Of a stretch of 36,391 nucleotides of DNA, positions 16,092-24,674 are shown in pieces. Each line of letters opens with the position of its first letter. Positions within the stretch are counted from its first letter, which is position 1. Origin of the DNA: JAEHDI01 sp035455185 (GTDB lineage Bacteria; Acidobacteriota; Terriglobia; Bryobacterales; Bryobacteraceae); the NCBI GenBank assembly GCA_035455185.1, contig DATIFQ010000126.1:1-36391 (forward strand). The letters run 5' to 3'. The notes under the pieces were generated by a model that worked only from the letters and a program-made list of their open reading frames with translations, had not been told where the DNA came from and made no database searches. Made by a program: the position numbers and the translations under genes.

Positions 16092-18770
16092 CTACCCGAG
16101 CACCGGCGCCGGAGGGACGATGCAGATCCCGTGCCGCTCGATGTGTTCGCTGTGCTGCGGCATCTCGGGCATTCGCGCGGCAACAGGCAGCGAGACCTGG
16201 CGGGCGCGCGTATCGAAGTCCGCCCATGACCACAGGCCAATCCGGCAACGCCGATCCGCGGCCATTCCGTCGAACTTTATGCGCGAGGACCCGGCTCCGA
16301 TTTCGATGGTGTACCACGTCCATACGCTCTCGTGCTTGAGTACATCCTTCCAATACGAGTCCGGAGACGCGGAGTATTGCCCGATGTGTCCCTCCGACGA
16401 AGTCACACCCGGTTCCACCGGCTTCCCGTTCACCGTGATGCGGCACGTGCTGGCATGATGCACGCGGCCGGGGAATTCCGCCAGGAAGAACATTTTCGCG
16501 CCGGAAGCTCCGGTGGGGACGGAGACATCACACTCCAGCTCGAAGCCGGCGGTTGGAACCGGCTTGTCCTTATCCTTCAGCCATTCACCCTCAGGGATGC
16601 TTCGGACAGTTCTGGAAATCAGGCTGCCACGGAAATCTCCGCGCGTGCTCGCAGTGGTCTTTGTGACGGAGTCCCGGCCACCCGGTTCCAGCACGCGCAC
16701 GCTCTCTACCTCAAAGTCGGGAGAGGCAAACGCTTGCCCGCCTGCATCCGCGTACCAACGCCCGCCAACTATGACCGGTTCCCGAAGTTGGGCGCGCGGC
16801 ACGACTTCGACGAACAGGAGCTCCCACGGAGCCAGACGGAGCGTGATGGTTGAGGCGGACGTGACGCCGGCCGCGATGCCCTTGCGGTAAGGGTACTGCG
16901 TATAGCACACCGCGTCCGTGAGCTCGCGGGGGGCGCCGGAACGTTCGAGATCGAGGATGTATTCCCTCGTCTCATTGCTCGGGTTGCGCACCGCGATGAC
17001 GCCGCGCGCGCCTAGCCAGTGCGCGTACGCATACGGTTCGCCCAGTTCGACCCGAGACGGCAGGACCACGGTGTTCCTGAGAAGGTCCGTGTTCTTGCGC
17101 GCCCAGCGAAGAAGCCCGGCGTAGATCCGCCAGTCGTCGGCGGTCATGTACTTCGGGTTGACGTACGTCGGCACGAAAAACCGTCCGCGGCCGAAAGCCA
17201 TGGCGGCGTGGTTGGCGAAGCCGGCGGAGTCATCGCAGTGCACGATGTCGAAGTACTGGAGCGCGTTTTGCGGCAGCCACACCTCGTTCAATGACGAGAA
17301 GATGTAGTACTCCCGAGCGGTAGTATGGGCCTCACGATAATCTGGCGCGGGACCGAGGCCGGGCGGGCAGTCGCCGCCGGCATTCCCCCAGATGACGTCC
17401 GCGTGCTTGACGATCCACGGGCTGATGTAATTTACGTGAGAATTCATGCACGTCGGCTCGGCAACCAGATTCGGGTTGGCTGCCTTGGACGCTTCGATCA
17501 GCTCCAGCATGTGCGAGGCCAGCGGCTCCACCGAGTCGTCGCCGGGCAGCAGGTCGTGGTGGCCCTGCTTCTCGAAGGCGATGAACCCGTCGTACTTGAC
17601 GTGTTCGAGACGGCTGTCCTCGATGAGTTTCTTCAGGTGCGTTTTCGTTTTCTCGCGATACGCCGGGTCGGCCAGCGAGATTCCGGGCCGCCGCTGGTTC
17701 GGGCGCATGTGGTATTCCAGCACAACGTGACCCTGGCTCTTTGCCCAGTCGTAGTCGGTGCTGTTCGGGTAAACCGCGCTGGGAGACATCCAGAGGCCCA
17801 TCTTCCCTCCTGCCGATTCGACCACCTCGCGGACGCGGTCGAATCCGTTGGGGAGCTTGCGCCGGTCCATCTCCCAGATGCTCTGTGGGAGAGCCCATCC
17901 CTCATCGGTCGCGACGACGTCGAAGAACAGCCCGTGAGCGTCACGAAGTTGTCGTTTCAGTTCCTCGGCCAGCGCCTGGTAGCGCTCCGCGCTGAGGTCT
18001 TTGGCATAGAAGGTCCACCAGGTGTTGTAGCAGGCCACAAGGCGCGGCGGAGCGACTCGGATGTCATCGATGTACCGAAGAAAAGCCTCGCGTACGCGCC
18101 GCGGCGCAGCACAGCCCGCCACGGTAGAGCGCAACGGGCGCCAATCCGAGCCGATTTGCATCCCGCCAGGCCGGCTGCGCAGCACGAAACCGTCCGGACC
18201 ATATTCATTGAAGGCAGCGACAAACTCCACTCCGGCCCAGAGGCTGTCGCAAAAGATCGGGTGGCTGCCGAACGGCCGGCGGTCGGCATGGAGGGACTGC
18301 CAGTCCCGCCTGACGCCTTGCCAGTTGTCGAGGTCCGCGCGGAGAAGCCGCGCAACCGGACCGCTCCCGCGCCTCAGCGAAATCTGTTTGCGGAGGTACG
18401 CCTTTCCCGCCGGCAGATGATATTCGACCTTTGCCTCGAGTCCTGCCATTGCCCCTGACGTCCTGGAAAACACGAGCTCGATGCGGTCAGCCGCCGCGCG
18501 CGTGACCTTACCCGAGAGATCCGCGCAGTCCACGGTCTCGCCACCGTCGAACTCGAACAGAAAGTCGCGGCGGGGGAGTTGCGCTGCCTCGTTGGACAGC
18601 TTGTTTGTGAAGCTGCGGCTTACGAGCACGCCGTCACCGAGGCCGACACTGAACTTCAGGGCCTCGTTCTCAATCGTGTGTTCCTTCGCTGCCCCGCGCA
18701 GAACGAGCGGGGTTGCTCCGAGGATCAGGTTCTTTGCGCACTCTCGCCGTGTGAGTTGACTCGATGGCAT
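16092..18770 (-). CDS. Tat-exported GH36-like glycoside hydrolase with a C-terminal binding domain
   Basis: The protein is 892 residues. The N-terminus has TRRECAKNLILGATPLVL, a Tat-type signal. Residues about 30-240 form a beta-sandwich. The central barrel has ACYNTWWTFY, DVVATDEGWALP, GKMGLWMSPSAVYPN and HVKYDGFIAF, whose Asp (about 394) corresponds to the GH36/GH27 nucleophile. About 660-850 is a beta domain with GGRWYADAGGQ and FFLAEFPGRVHHASTCRITVNG split across strands, like NPCBM-type carbohydrate-binding modules. GGGAGAGA lies about six bases before the ATG at 18770. It is only distantly similar to the lipoprotein enzyme at 1167-3209. It probably cleaves alpha-linked sugars in the periplasm or outside; the exact substrate is unknown. 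Confidence 0.75.
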   Translation of the reverse strand: MPSSQLTRRECAKNLILGATPLVLRGAAKEHTIENEALKFSVGLGDGVLVSRSFTNKLSNEAAQLPRRDFLFEFDGGETVDCADLSGKVTRAAADRIELVFSRTSGAMAGLEAKVEYHLPAGKAYLRKQISLRRGSGPVARLLRADLDNWQGVRRDWQSLHADRRPFGSHPIFCDSLWAGVEFVAAFNEYGPDGFVLRSRPGGMQIGSDWRPLRSTVAGCAAPRRVREAFLRYIDDIRVAPPRLVACYNTWWTFYAKDLSAERYQALAEELKRQLRDAHGLFFDVVATDEGWALPQSIWEMDRRKLPNGFDRVREVVESAGGKMGLWMSPSAVYPNSTDYDWAKSQGHVVLEYHMRPNQRRPGISLADPAYREKTKTHLKKLIEDSRLEHVKYDGFIAFEKQGHHDLLPGDDSVEPLASHMLELIEASKAANPNLVAEPTCMNSHVNYISPWIVKHADVIWGNAGGDCPPGLGPAPDYREAHTTAREYYIFSSLNEVWLPQNALQYFDIVHCDDSAGFANHAAMAFGRGRFFVPTYVNPKYMTADDWRIYAGLLRWARKNTDLLRNTVVLPSRVELGEPYAYAHWLGARGVIAVRNPSNETREYILDLERSGAPRELTDAVCYTQYPYRKGIAAGVTSASTITLRLAPWELLFVEVVPRAQLREPVIVGGRWYADAGGQAFASPDFEVESVRVLEPGGRDSVTKTTASTRGDFRGSLISRTVRSIPEGEWLKDKDKPVPTAGFELECDVSVPTGASGAKMFFLAEFPGRVHHASTCRITVNGKPVEPGVTSSEGHIGQYSASPDSYWKDVLKHESVWTWYTIEIGAGSSRIKFDGMAADRRCRIGLWSWADFDTRARQVSLPVAARMPEMPQHSEHIERHGICIVPPAPVLG

Positions 18771-18851
18771 CCGGATTCTCTCCCTGAGGAACAGCCAAGA
18801 TACCACCGATCAGGTCAATCCCGCCGAAGCAAGCGGAGTTGGACCAAGCCG

Positions 18852-18892
18852 TCGGAGCCGCTCGGGATGGTAAATGAGAGAAGCGGCTCCGA
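18852..18892. promoter_or_regulatory. Long inverted repeat in the divergent gap before the NHL-repeat gene
   Basis: TCGGAGCCGCT (18852-18862) and AGCGGCTCCGA (18882-18892) are perfect 11-base complements around a 19-base spacer. The stem extends by one G-T pair and two C-G pairs to 18849-18895. It lies between two genes read in opposite directions, so a terminator role is unlikely. An operator, or an upstream RNA hairpin, would fit. Confidence 0.45.
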
Positions 18893-18908
18893 TGGAGTCT
18901 GCCGGGTT

Positions 18909-18914
18909 TATAAT
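18909..18914 (+). promoter_or_regulatory. TATAAT -10 box for the NHL-repeat gene
   Basis: A perfect TATAAT sits 22 bases before the GTG start at 18936, with GAGG at 18927-18930 as the ribosome binding site. No convincing -35 hexamer is found at 16-18 bases upstream, where the inverted repeat arm lies. An activator may therefore be needed; that is an inference. Confidence 0.45.
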
Positions 18915-18935
18915 CGCTGGTGACCCGAGGCGAAA

Positions 18936-21900
18936 GTGGGAATCCTGGGTGAAGTACTCGCTCTGACGCTACTTGGCGTATCGGCCGTCGAAGCGCAGCA
19001 GTACGACATCTCGACTGTCGTCGGAGGTTCCCCCCCTCCGACGCCGATAGCGGGAGTGCATGTCTCCATTGGATTTCCACTAGGTACGGCCACAGATACT
19101 GCCGGAAACCTCTACTTCACCGCACTGAACTGCGTGTTTAGGCTCGATTCGAACGGAGTGATGACGCATGTGGCTGGCAACTCACGCGCTGGCTACTCTG
19201 GCGACGGCGGCCCGGCCACCAGCGCGCAGCTCGATTCCACAAGCAAAGGTTTCGACTGGCCCGTCCCTGCAGGCGTAGCAGTGGACGCTAGCGGCAACCT
19301 TTACATCGCGGATAGCAGCAACCACCGGGTCCGTAAGGTATCCGCCGCGGGGATCATTAGCACGGTTGCCGGCGACGGTTCCCCTGGCTACTCCGGCGAC
19401 AACGGCCCGGCCATCAGCGCGCAGCTCGGTGTCCCCTCTGGCGTGGCAGTAGACGCCGGCGGCAACCTCTACATCGGCGACACTGGCAACTATCGCATTC
19501 GGAAGGTATCGGCCGCAGGGATCATCAGCACGGTTGCCGGCGACGGTTCCCCTGGCTACTCCGGCGACAACGGTCCGGCCATCAGCGCACAGATATCTCG
19601 GCCCTATGGCGTGGCAGTGGACGCTGGCGGCAACCTCTACATTGCTGATGCAGACAATAACCGCATCCGGAAGATATCCGTTGCGGGAATCATCACGACG
19701 GTCGCCGGCAATGGTTCCGCTGGCTACTCCGGCGATGGCGGCCCGGCCATCAGCGCGCAGCTTGATTACCCTTGGGGCGTGGCACTGGACGCCAGTGGCA
19801 ATCTGTACATCGCGGACCTACGCAATAGCCGCATCCGGAAGGTGTCCGTCGCCCGAGTCATCACCACGGTTGCCGGCAACGGCTCCGCCGGCTATTCCGG
19901 TGACGGCGGCCCGGCCGTCAACGCGCAGTTCTTTAATCTATATGCCGTGGCAGTGGATGCCAGCGGGAACCTCCACATTGCAGACACGGGCAACAGCCGC
20001 ATCCGGAAGGTGTCCGCCGCGGGAATAGTCACGACGACTGCCGGCAACGGCTCCTTAAGCTACTCCGGCGACGGCGGCCCGGCCGCCAGTGCGCAACTTT
20101 CTCAACCTCGGGGCGTGGCAGTGGACGCTGGCGGGAACCTCTACATTGCAGACACGGACAACTTCCGCGTTCGGAAGGTGTCCGCCACGGGAATCATCAC
20201 CACGGTTGCCGGCAACGGCTCCAGGGGCTACTCCGGCGACGGTGGTCCAGCCACCAGCGCGCAGCTCCTTAACCTCTATGCTGTGGCAGCGGGCGCCAGC
20301 GGGAACCTCTATCTCGCCGGAATTCCCCATATACGGAAAGTATCTGCCGCAGGGATCATCACTACATTTGTCGGCGGCGATTCCCCTGGCTACTCCGGCG
20401 ACGGCGGTCCGGCCGCCAACGCGCAGCTTAATTTCCCAAACGACATCACAGTGGACGCCGGCGGGAACCTCTACATTGCAGACCAAGGCAACCGCCGCAT
20501 CCGCAAGGTATTCACTACGGGAATCATCACCACGGTTGCCGGCAACGGTTCCGCTGGCTACTCCGGCGACGGCGGCCCGGCCGCCAGTGCGCAACTTTCT
20601 CAACCTCGGGGCGTGGCAGTGGACGCTGGCGGGAACCTCTACATTGCAGACACGGACAACTTCCGCATTCGGAAGGTATCCACCGCGGGAATCATCACCA
20701 CGGTTACCGGCAACGGTTCCGCTGGCTACTCCGGCGACGGTGGTCCGGGCGTCGACGCGCAGCTTAATTACCCGAACGGCGTGGCAGTGGACGCTGGCGG
20801 GAACCTCTACATTGCAGACGAGGGCAACAACCGAATCCGCAAGGTATCCGCCACTGGAATCATCACCACGGTCGCCGGTAACGGTTCCAGGGGCTACTCC
20901 GGCGACGGTGGTCCGGCCACCAGCGCGCAGATCACATTCCCATCTGACGTGGCAGTGGACGCCGGCGGGAACCTCTACATCACCGACTACTCCAACAACG
21001 TCATCCGTCTCCTCACGCCAACCTCTTCCACTTGCACCTACACCCTCTCTGCGACGTCGCTCCAATCTACGGTTTTGGGAGGAAGTTCCACGCTGACCAT
21101 CACCACCGAATCCGGCTGCGGCTGGGCCATCTCCAACCTGCCGGACTGGATCACCATCTCCGGTTCGGCCACCGGTTCCGGCTCTGCCTCGATCACCCTG
21201 GTGGTGGCCCCCAACTTCTTCGCACCCCGCGCCGCACAGATCTTTGTAGCCGGTATTACGGTGACGGTCTACCAGGCCTCGAACGTGCTCTGGATAAGTC
21301 CGGGCGGGGTGGTCAGCGCTGCCAGCTACACGGCGCCCGTCGCTGTCGGCAGCATCGCTGCCATCTTCGGCAACTTCCTTCTCCCCGAGCCGGCCTCCGT
21401 TTCCTCGTTCCCCATCCCGACGGATCTTGGGGGGCTCTCGCTGCTGTTTAGCGGTGCACGCCTGGCTCCGCTGTTCTACGCCAACGTGGGGCAGGTGAAC
21501 GCCCAGGTTCCCTGGGAACTGGCCGGCCTGCCGCAGACCACCATCACCGCCGCCCTCGATGGCCAGACAAGCGTGCCCCAGACGGTGACTCTGGCAACTT
21601 TCGCGCCGGGCATTTTTGCCACCAACAGCGGAGGCACCGGGCAAGGCGCGGTCCTGGACGAAAACTACCACCTCGTCGATCCCACCAACCCAGCGACTGC
21701 AGGCAGCACGGTGGTACAGATTTATTGCACCGGCTTGGGACCGGTGACCAATCGGCCCGCGACCGGTGGGCCGGCACCCAGGAACCCTCTGGCGGAGACG
21801 ACCACGCAACCCGAGGTGACGATCGGCGGGGCTCGGGCCCAAGTGTGGTTCTCCGGGTTGGCGCCGGGCTATGCCGGTTTGTACCAGGTAAACGCACAGG

Positions 21901-21992
21901 TGCCGCAAGGCGCAGCGAAGGGCCACGCGGTGCCGGTAGTGATCTCCATTGGCGGGGTGCAATCCAACACGGTCACGATCGCGGTGCAGTAG
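18936..21992 (+). CDS. Secreted NHL-repeat protein with BACON-like and TIGR03437-like C-terminal domains
   Basis: The protein is 1018 residues. A signal peptide ends near VSAVEA-QQ. Residues about 24-700 carry 12 tandem units, mostly of 56 residues, each running NGSxGYSGDGGPA, GVAVDAGGNLYIAD, NRIRKVS, GIITTVAG; these are NHL repeats, which build beta-propellers, and 12 units could give two six-bladed ones. Residues about 700-786 (CTYTLSATSLQ, SGCGWAISNLPDWITISG) resemble a BACON domain. Residues 787-1018 are the C-terminal module frequent in Solibacter-type genomes (SPGGVVSAASYT, NVGQVNAQVPWEL). The GTG start is set by the signal peptide and the nearby GAGG. The role is probably extracellular binding; no enzyme site is visible. 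Confidence 0.92.
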   Translation: MGILGEVLALTLLGVSAVEAQQYDISTVVGGSPPPTPIAGVHVSIGFPLGTATDTAGNLYFTALNCVFRLDSNGVMTHVAGNSRAGYSGDGGPATSAQLDSTSKGFDWPVPAGVAVDASGNLYIADSSNHRVRKVSAAGIISTVAGDGSPGYSGDNGPAISAQLGVPSGVAVDAGGNLYIGDTGNYRIRKVSAAGIISTVAGDGSPGYSGDNGPAISAQISRPYGVAVDAGGNLYIADADNNRIRKISVAGIITTVAGNGSAGYSGDGGPAISAQLDYPWGVALDASGNLYIADLRNSRIRKVSVARVITTVAGNGSAGYSGDGGPAVNAQFFNLYAVAVDASGNLHIADTGNSRIRKVSAAGIVTTTAGNGSLSYSGDGGPAASAQLSQPRGVAVDAGGNLYIADTDNFRVRKVSATGIITTVAGNGSRGYSGDGGPATSAQLLNLYAVAAGASGNLYLAGIPHIRKVSAAGIITTFVGGDSPGYSGDGGPAANAQLNFPNDITVDAGGNLYIADQGNRRIRKVFTTGIITTVAGNGSAGYSGDGGPAASAQLSQPRGVAVDAGGNLYIADTDNFRIRKVSTAGIITTVTGNGSAGYSGDGGPGVDAQLNYPNGVAVDAGGNLYIADEGNNRIRKVSATGIITTVAGNGSRGYSGDGGPATSAQITFPSDVAVDAGGNLYITDYSNNVIRLLTPTSSTCTYTLSATSLQSTVLGGSSTLTITTESGCGWAISNLPDWITISGSATGSGSASITLVVAPNFFAPRAAQIFVAGITVTVYQASNVLWISPGGVVSAASYTAPVAVGSIAAIFGNFLLPEPASVSSFPIPTDLGGLSLLFSGARLAPLFYANVGQVNAQVPWELAGLPQTTITAALDGQTSVPQTVTLATFAPGIFATNSGGTGQGAVLDENYHLVDPTNPATAGSTVVQIYCTGLGPVTNRPATGGPAPRNPLAETTTQPEVTIGGARAQVWFSGLAPGYAGLYQVNAQVPQGAAKGHAVPVVISIGGVQSNTVTIAVQ
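19179..21019 (+). repeat. Tandem 168-bp repeat array inside the NHL gene
   Basis: Eleven adjacent units of about 168 bases (one of 162, another longer) encode the NHL repeats. The bases 20059-20168 and 20557-20666 are identical over 110 positions, 498 bases (three units) apart. Another close pair joins the units starting near 19372 and 19540. Such identity at synonymous sites points to recent duplication or gene conversion inside the array. Confidence 0.9.
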
Positions 21993-22124
21993 CTTAACAA
22001 TCGAAGAGAGCGCTAGTGAAGTCCGCCGGGTTCCAGAAATTGGGCCGGTTGGACGGCTGACAACCTGAGGACAGTTAAGCGCAGTGATTGAAGTAAAGGC
22101 GGCGAAAAAGCGGCCGCTCCGAGC

Positions 22125-23495
22125 CTATCGCAGCGACCGGCGTACCTTTTCGGCGTACTCCCGGGCCTTGGCCAGCACCCGTGCTTCGTCGAGCGTCAAC
22201 ATGCGGCGGGCGCGGACGATCATGCGGCCGTTCACCATCACGTGCTCGACGTCTGATCCCTTGAGGGCGTAAACGAGTTGCGAGTACACGTCGTACAGCG
22301 GCACTGCATGCGGCCTGTCGAGGCGCAGGGCGATCAAGTCCGCCCGCTTGCCGGCTTCGAGCGATCCGATCTCCTTTTCCAGGCCAAGCACTCTTGCGCC
22401 GGTAATCGTCGCCATTTCGAATGCCTGGCGCGCCGGTAGCGCACGCGGGTCGCCGGATATGACCTTCTGGAGTTTCGAGGCGAGGTCCATTTCCTCGAAG
22501 AGATTGAAGTCGTTGTTGCTGCCGGCCGGCCCATCGGTTCCCAGACCGACGGCGATTCCCATTGACAGCATCTTCACGACGGGCGCCACGCCGCTCGCCA
22601 GTTTCATGTTGCTCGACGGGCAGTGCGCGATGCCCACGCCGCGCTTCTTCAGAATTCCGAGGTCGGCATCGTCCACCCACACGCTGTGGGCGCAGATCGT
22701 GCGGCCGTTGAATACCCCGAGAGAATCGAGGACGCGAACCGGGCTCATGCCTCGTTTGGTGACTGCGTCATCGCGCTCCTGCTTCGTTTCAGACAGGTGC
22801 GTGAGCAGCGGGACGCCGTAGCGATTGGCAAGCACGCGGGCCGCCTTCAGCGTCTCGTCCTTGTTCGTGAAAAGCGCGTGCGGCGCCGGCGCCGGGACGA
22901 TCAGCGAGTCGTCCTTGAATCGCCGGATGAACCGTTCCGTGAAAGCGAGCGCGTCTTCGGGCGTTTTCGCATCCGGAGCGGGGAAGTCGAGGATCGTCTC
23001 ACCCAATACCCCGCGCAGGCCGGCCTCCTTCGTCGCTTCGGCGATCACGTCCTCGAAGTAGTACATGTCGGCAAAGGTCGTGGTGCCCGAAAGGGCCATC
23101 TCGAGACAGGCCAGTCGGGTGCCCCATCGCACGAAATCAGGGGAAAGGTTCTTTGCTTCCGCGGGAAAGATATACTTCTCCAGCCATTCCTGGAGGCGCA
23201 GATCGTCGGCGATGCCGCGGAACAGCGACATCGGAGCGTGCGTGTGGGTATTCACCAGGCCTGGCGCAATCAGGCCCTGCGGCAGGTCGATCCGGCTTGA
23301 GGCCCGGAACCGCCGTTCGATGTCGGTGCGCGTCCCCACGGCCGCGATCCGGTCCCCGCGAATTGCTACCGCGCCGTCCTCGATGAGACGCCTTGCCGGG
23401 TCCATGGTGACGACGTAGCGGGCGGTCCAGATCCAGTCCGCCGTTTCGGCGCCGGCGCACCAGGCCAGCAGAAGAAGACTACAAAGAAGACGCAT
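22125..23495 (-). CDS. Exported MTA/SAH deaminase-like amidohydrolase
   Basis: The protein is about 456 residues. It belongs to the metal-dependent amidohydrolases related to 5'-methylthioadenosine/S-adenosylhomocysteine deaminase and to TrzN/AtzA-type enzymes. The metal and active-site motifs are complete: NTHTHAPMS (His84, His86), HLSET, HSVWVDD and GTDGPAGSNND. Unlike most relatives it starts with LLCSLLLLAWCAGA, a clear signal peptide, so the enzyme is probably periplasmic. It overlaps cdd by 17 bases and is last in the nucleoside salvage operon, which suggests deamination of external adenosine-type compounds; guanine or other aminated rings remain possible. The ATG at 23495 is preferred over a TTG at 23498. 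No good ribosome binding site is seen; coupling is likely. Confidence 0.82.
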   Translation of the reverse strand: MRLLCSLLLLAWCAGAETADWIWTARYVVTMDPARRLIEDGAVAIRGDRIAAVGTRTDIERRFRASSRIDLPQGLIAPGLVNTHTHAPMSLFRGIADDLRLQEWLEKYIFPAEAKNLSPDFVRWGTRLACLEMALSGTTTFADMYYFEDVIAEATKEAGLRGVLGETILDFPAPDAKTPEDALAFTERFIRRFKDDSLIVPAPAPHALFTNKDETLKAARVLANRYGVPLLTHLSETKQERDDAVTKRGMSPVRVLDSLGVFNGRTICAHSVWVDDADLGILKKRGVGIAHCPSSNMKLASGVAPVVKMLSMGIAVGLGTDGPAGSNNDFNLFEEMDLASKLQKVISGDPRALPARQAFEMATITGARVLGLEKEIGSLEAGKRADLIALRLDRPHAVPLYDVYSQLVYALKGSDVEHVMVNGRMIVRARRMLTLDEARVLAKAREYAEKVRRSLR

Positions 23496-23862
23496 CAAAT
23501 GGTCTCGGGAACAGGTCTTTCAAGCGCAACGACTCGGTCTTTCCGCGAAGGTTCGCCAGGATCACCTCCACGTCGCCGCAGAATTCCCACAGCAACTGGC
23601 GGCAAGCCCCGCATGGGGGTGTCAGCGTCTCGGAGTCGGTGGCGATGGCGATCCGCCTGAACGTCCGCACTCCCTCGGAGAGCGCTTTGAACAGCGCAAC
23701 GCGCTCGGCGCAGACGGTAAGCCCGAGCGTCGCGTTCTCTATGTTGCAGCCTGTGTGGAGACGGCCCTCAGCGTCCTCGATCGCCGCGCCCACGCGAAAT
23801 CCGGAGAACGAGGCGCGCGCGTTCTCCCGGGCGCTCACCGCGGCATCCACCAGTGGGTCCAT
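23479..23862 (-). CDS. cdd: Cytidine deaminase
   Basis: The 127-residue protein is of the short tetrameric type. It deaminates cytidine and deoxycytidine to the uridine forms. CNIENATLG binds the substrate; the zinc site is C51-A-E53 and P-C84-GA-C87, with E53 as the proton shuttle. The ATG at 23862 follows GGAGG by four bases and overlaps the pnp stop by one base (TGATG); a GTG at 23865 is possible but too close. Uridine produced here would feed the pyrimidine phosphorylase of the same operon. Confidence 0.95.
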   Translation of the reverse strand: MDPLVDAAVSARENARASFSGFRVGAAIEDAEGRLHTGCNIENATLGLTVCAERVALFKALSEGVRTFRRIAIATDSETLTPPCGACRQLLWEFCGDVEVILANLRGKTESLRLKDLFPRPFDASSL

Positions 23863-24671
23863 CACACCTCCAGTCGCGGCAGAAGGGCCGTCAGGAGCTT
23901 TACCAGTGTGCCTCGCACCATCACGCCGGTCTCCAGGACTTCCTCGTGGCTGATCTTCTGCGGCAGGATGCCCGCCGCCATGTTGGTCACGCAGGAGATC
24001 GCCAGAACTTTCATTCCCATGTGGTTGGCCGCAATGACTTCTGGAACGGTTGACATGCCCACCAAGTCGGCGCCGATGGCCCGAAGGTGGCGGATCTCGG
24101 CCGGCGTTTCATAACTCGGGCCCAGGAGACCGGCGTAGACGCCCTCGCCCAGCGGGATTCCAAGCTCGGCCGCCGTTTCTTTCGCGATCTCCCGATAACC
24201 GGCCGAATACGCCACCGACATGTCCGGGAAACGCGGGCCGAGAGATTCGTCATTCGGTCCAACCAGCGGGTTCGAGCCTTGCAGATTGATGTGGTCCGAG
24301 ATCAGCACCAGCCCGCCCCGGCTCAGAGAAAGGTCGATCCCACCCGCCGCGTTCGTCAGCACCAGCGCCGTGACGCCAAGTTTGCCCAGCACGCGTACGC
24401 CGAAAACGACTTGGTCCGGACTGTACCCCTCGTACAAGTGGACGCGCCCCGACATCACCGCGACTTCAATTCCGCCCAGCCGTCCGAAGACGAGCATTCC
24501 GGCGTGACCGATCGCCGTCGAGTGCGGCCAGCCCGGAATTTTCCCGTACGGTATTTCAGTGCGGCCGCTGAGTTCTTCGGCGAAAGCTCCCAACCCGCTG
24601 CCGAGCACGACGGCAATCCGGGGCCTGAGAGGTGTGCGGCTTCGAATTTCGTCGATCGCGGCTTGGTACAT
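23862..24671 (-). CDS. punA: Purine-nucleoside phosphorylase (trimeric PNP-I type)
   Basis: The 269-residue protein cleaves purine ribo- and deoxyribonucleosides with phosphate, giving base and (deoxy)ribose 1-phosphate. It shows VVLGSGLGAFAEEL near the start, SGRVHLYEGYSP, LTNAAGGID, and GLLGPSYETPAEIR with GADLVGMSTVPEV, all typical of the trimeric enzymes preferring guanosine and inosine. Its ATG is three bases after the transporter stop and its stop overlaps cdd. The gene is complete. Confidence 0.96.
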   Translation of the reverse strand: MYQAAIDEIRSRTPLRPRIAVVLGSGLGAFAEELSGRTEIPYGKIPGWPHSTAIGHAGMLVFGRLGGIEVAVMSGRVHLYEGYSPDQVVFGVRVLGKLGVTALVLTNAAGGIDLSLSRGGLVLISDHINLQGSNPLVGPNDESLGPRFPDMSVAYSAGYREIAKETAAELGIPLGEGVYAGLLGPSYETPAEIRHLRAIGADLVGMSTVPEVIAANHMGMKVLAISCVTNMAAGILPQKISHEEVLETGVMVRGTLVKLLTALLPRLEV

Positions 24672-24674
24672 GAC

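Noticed and set aside
20055..21962. A minus-strand open frame of 635 codons opposite the NHL repeats.
   Set aside because: It is the periodic shadow of the repeat array and encodes no recognisable protein.
21992..22080. GCTTAAC and GTTAAGC inverted repeat in the convergent gap after the NHL gene.
   Set aside because: Seven bases with a 75-base spacer is weak, no T run follows, and chance is a fair explanation.
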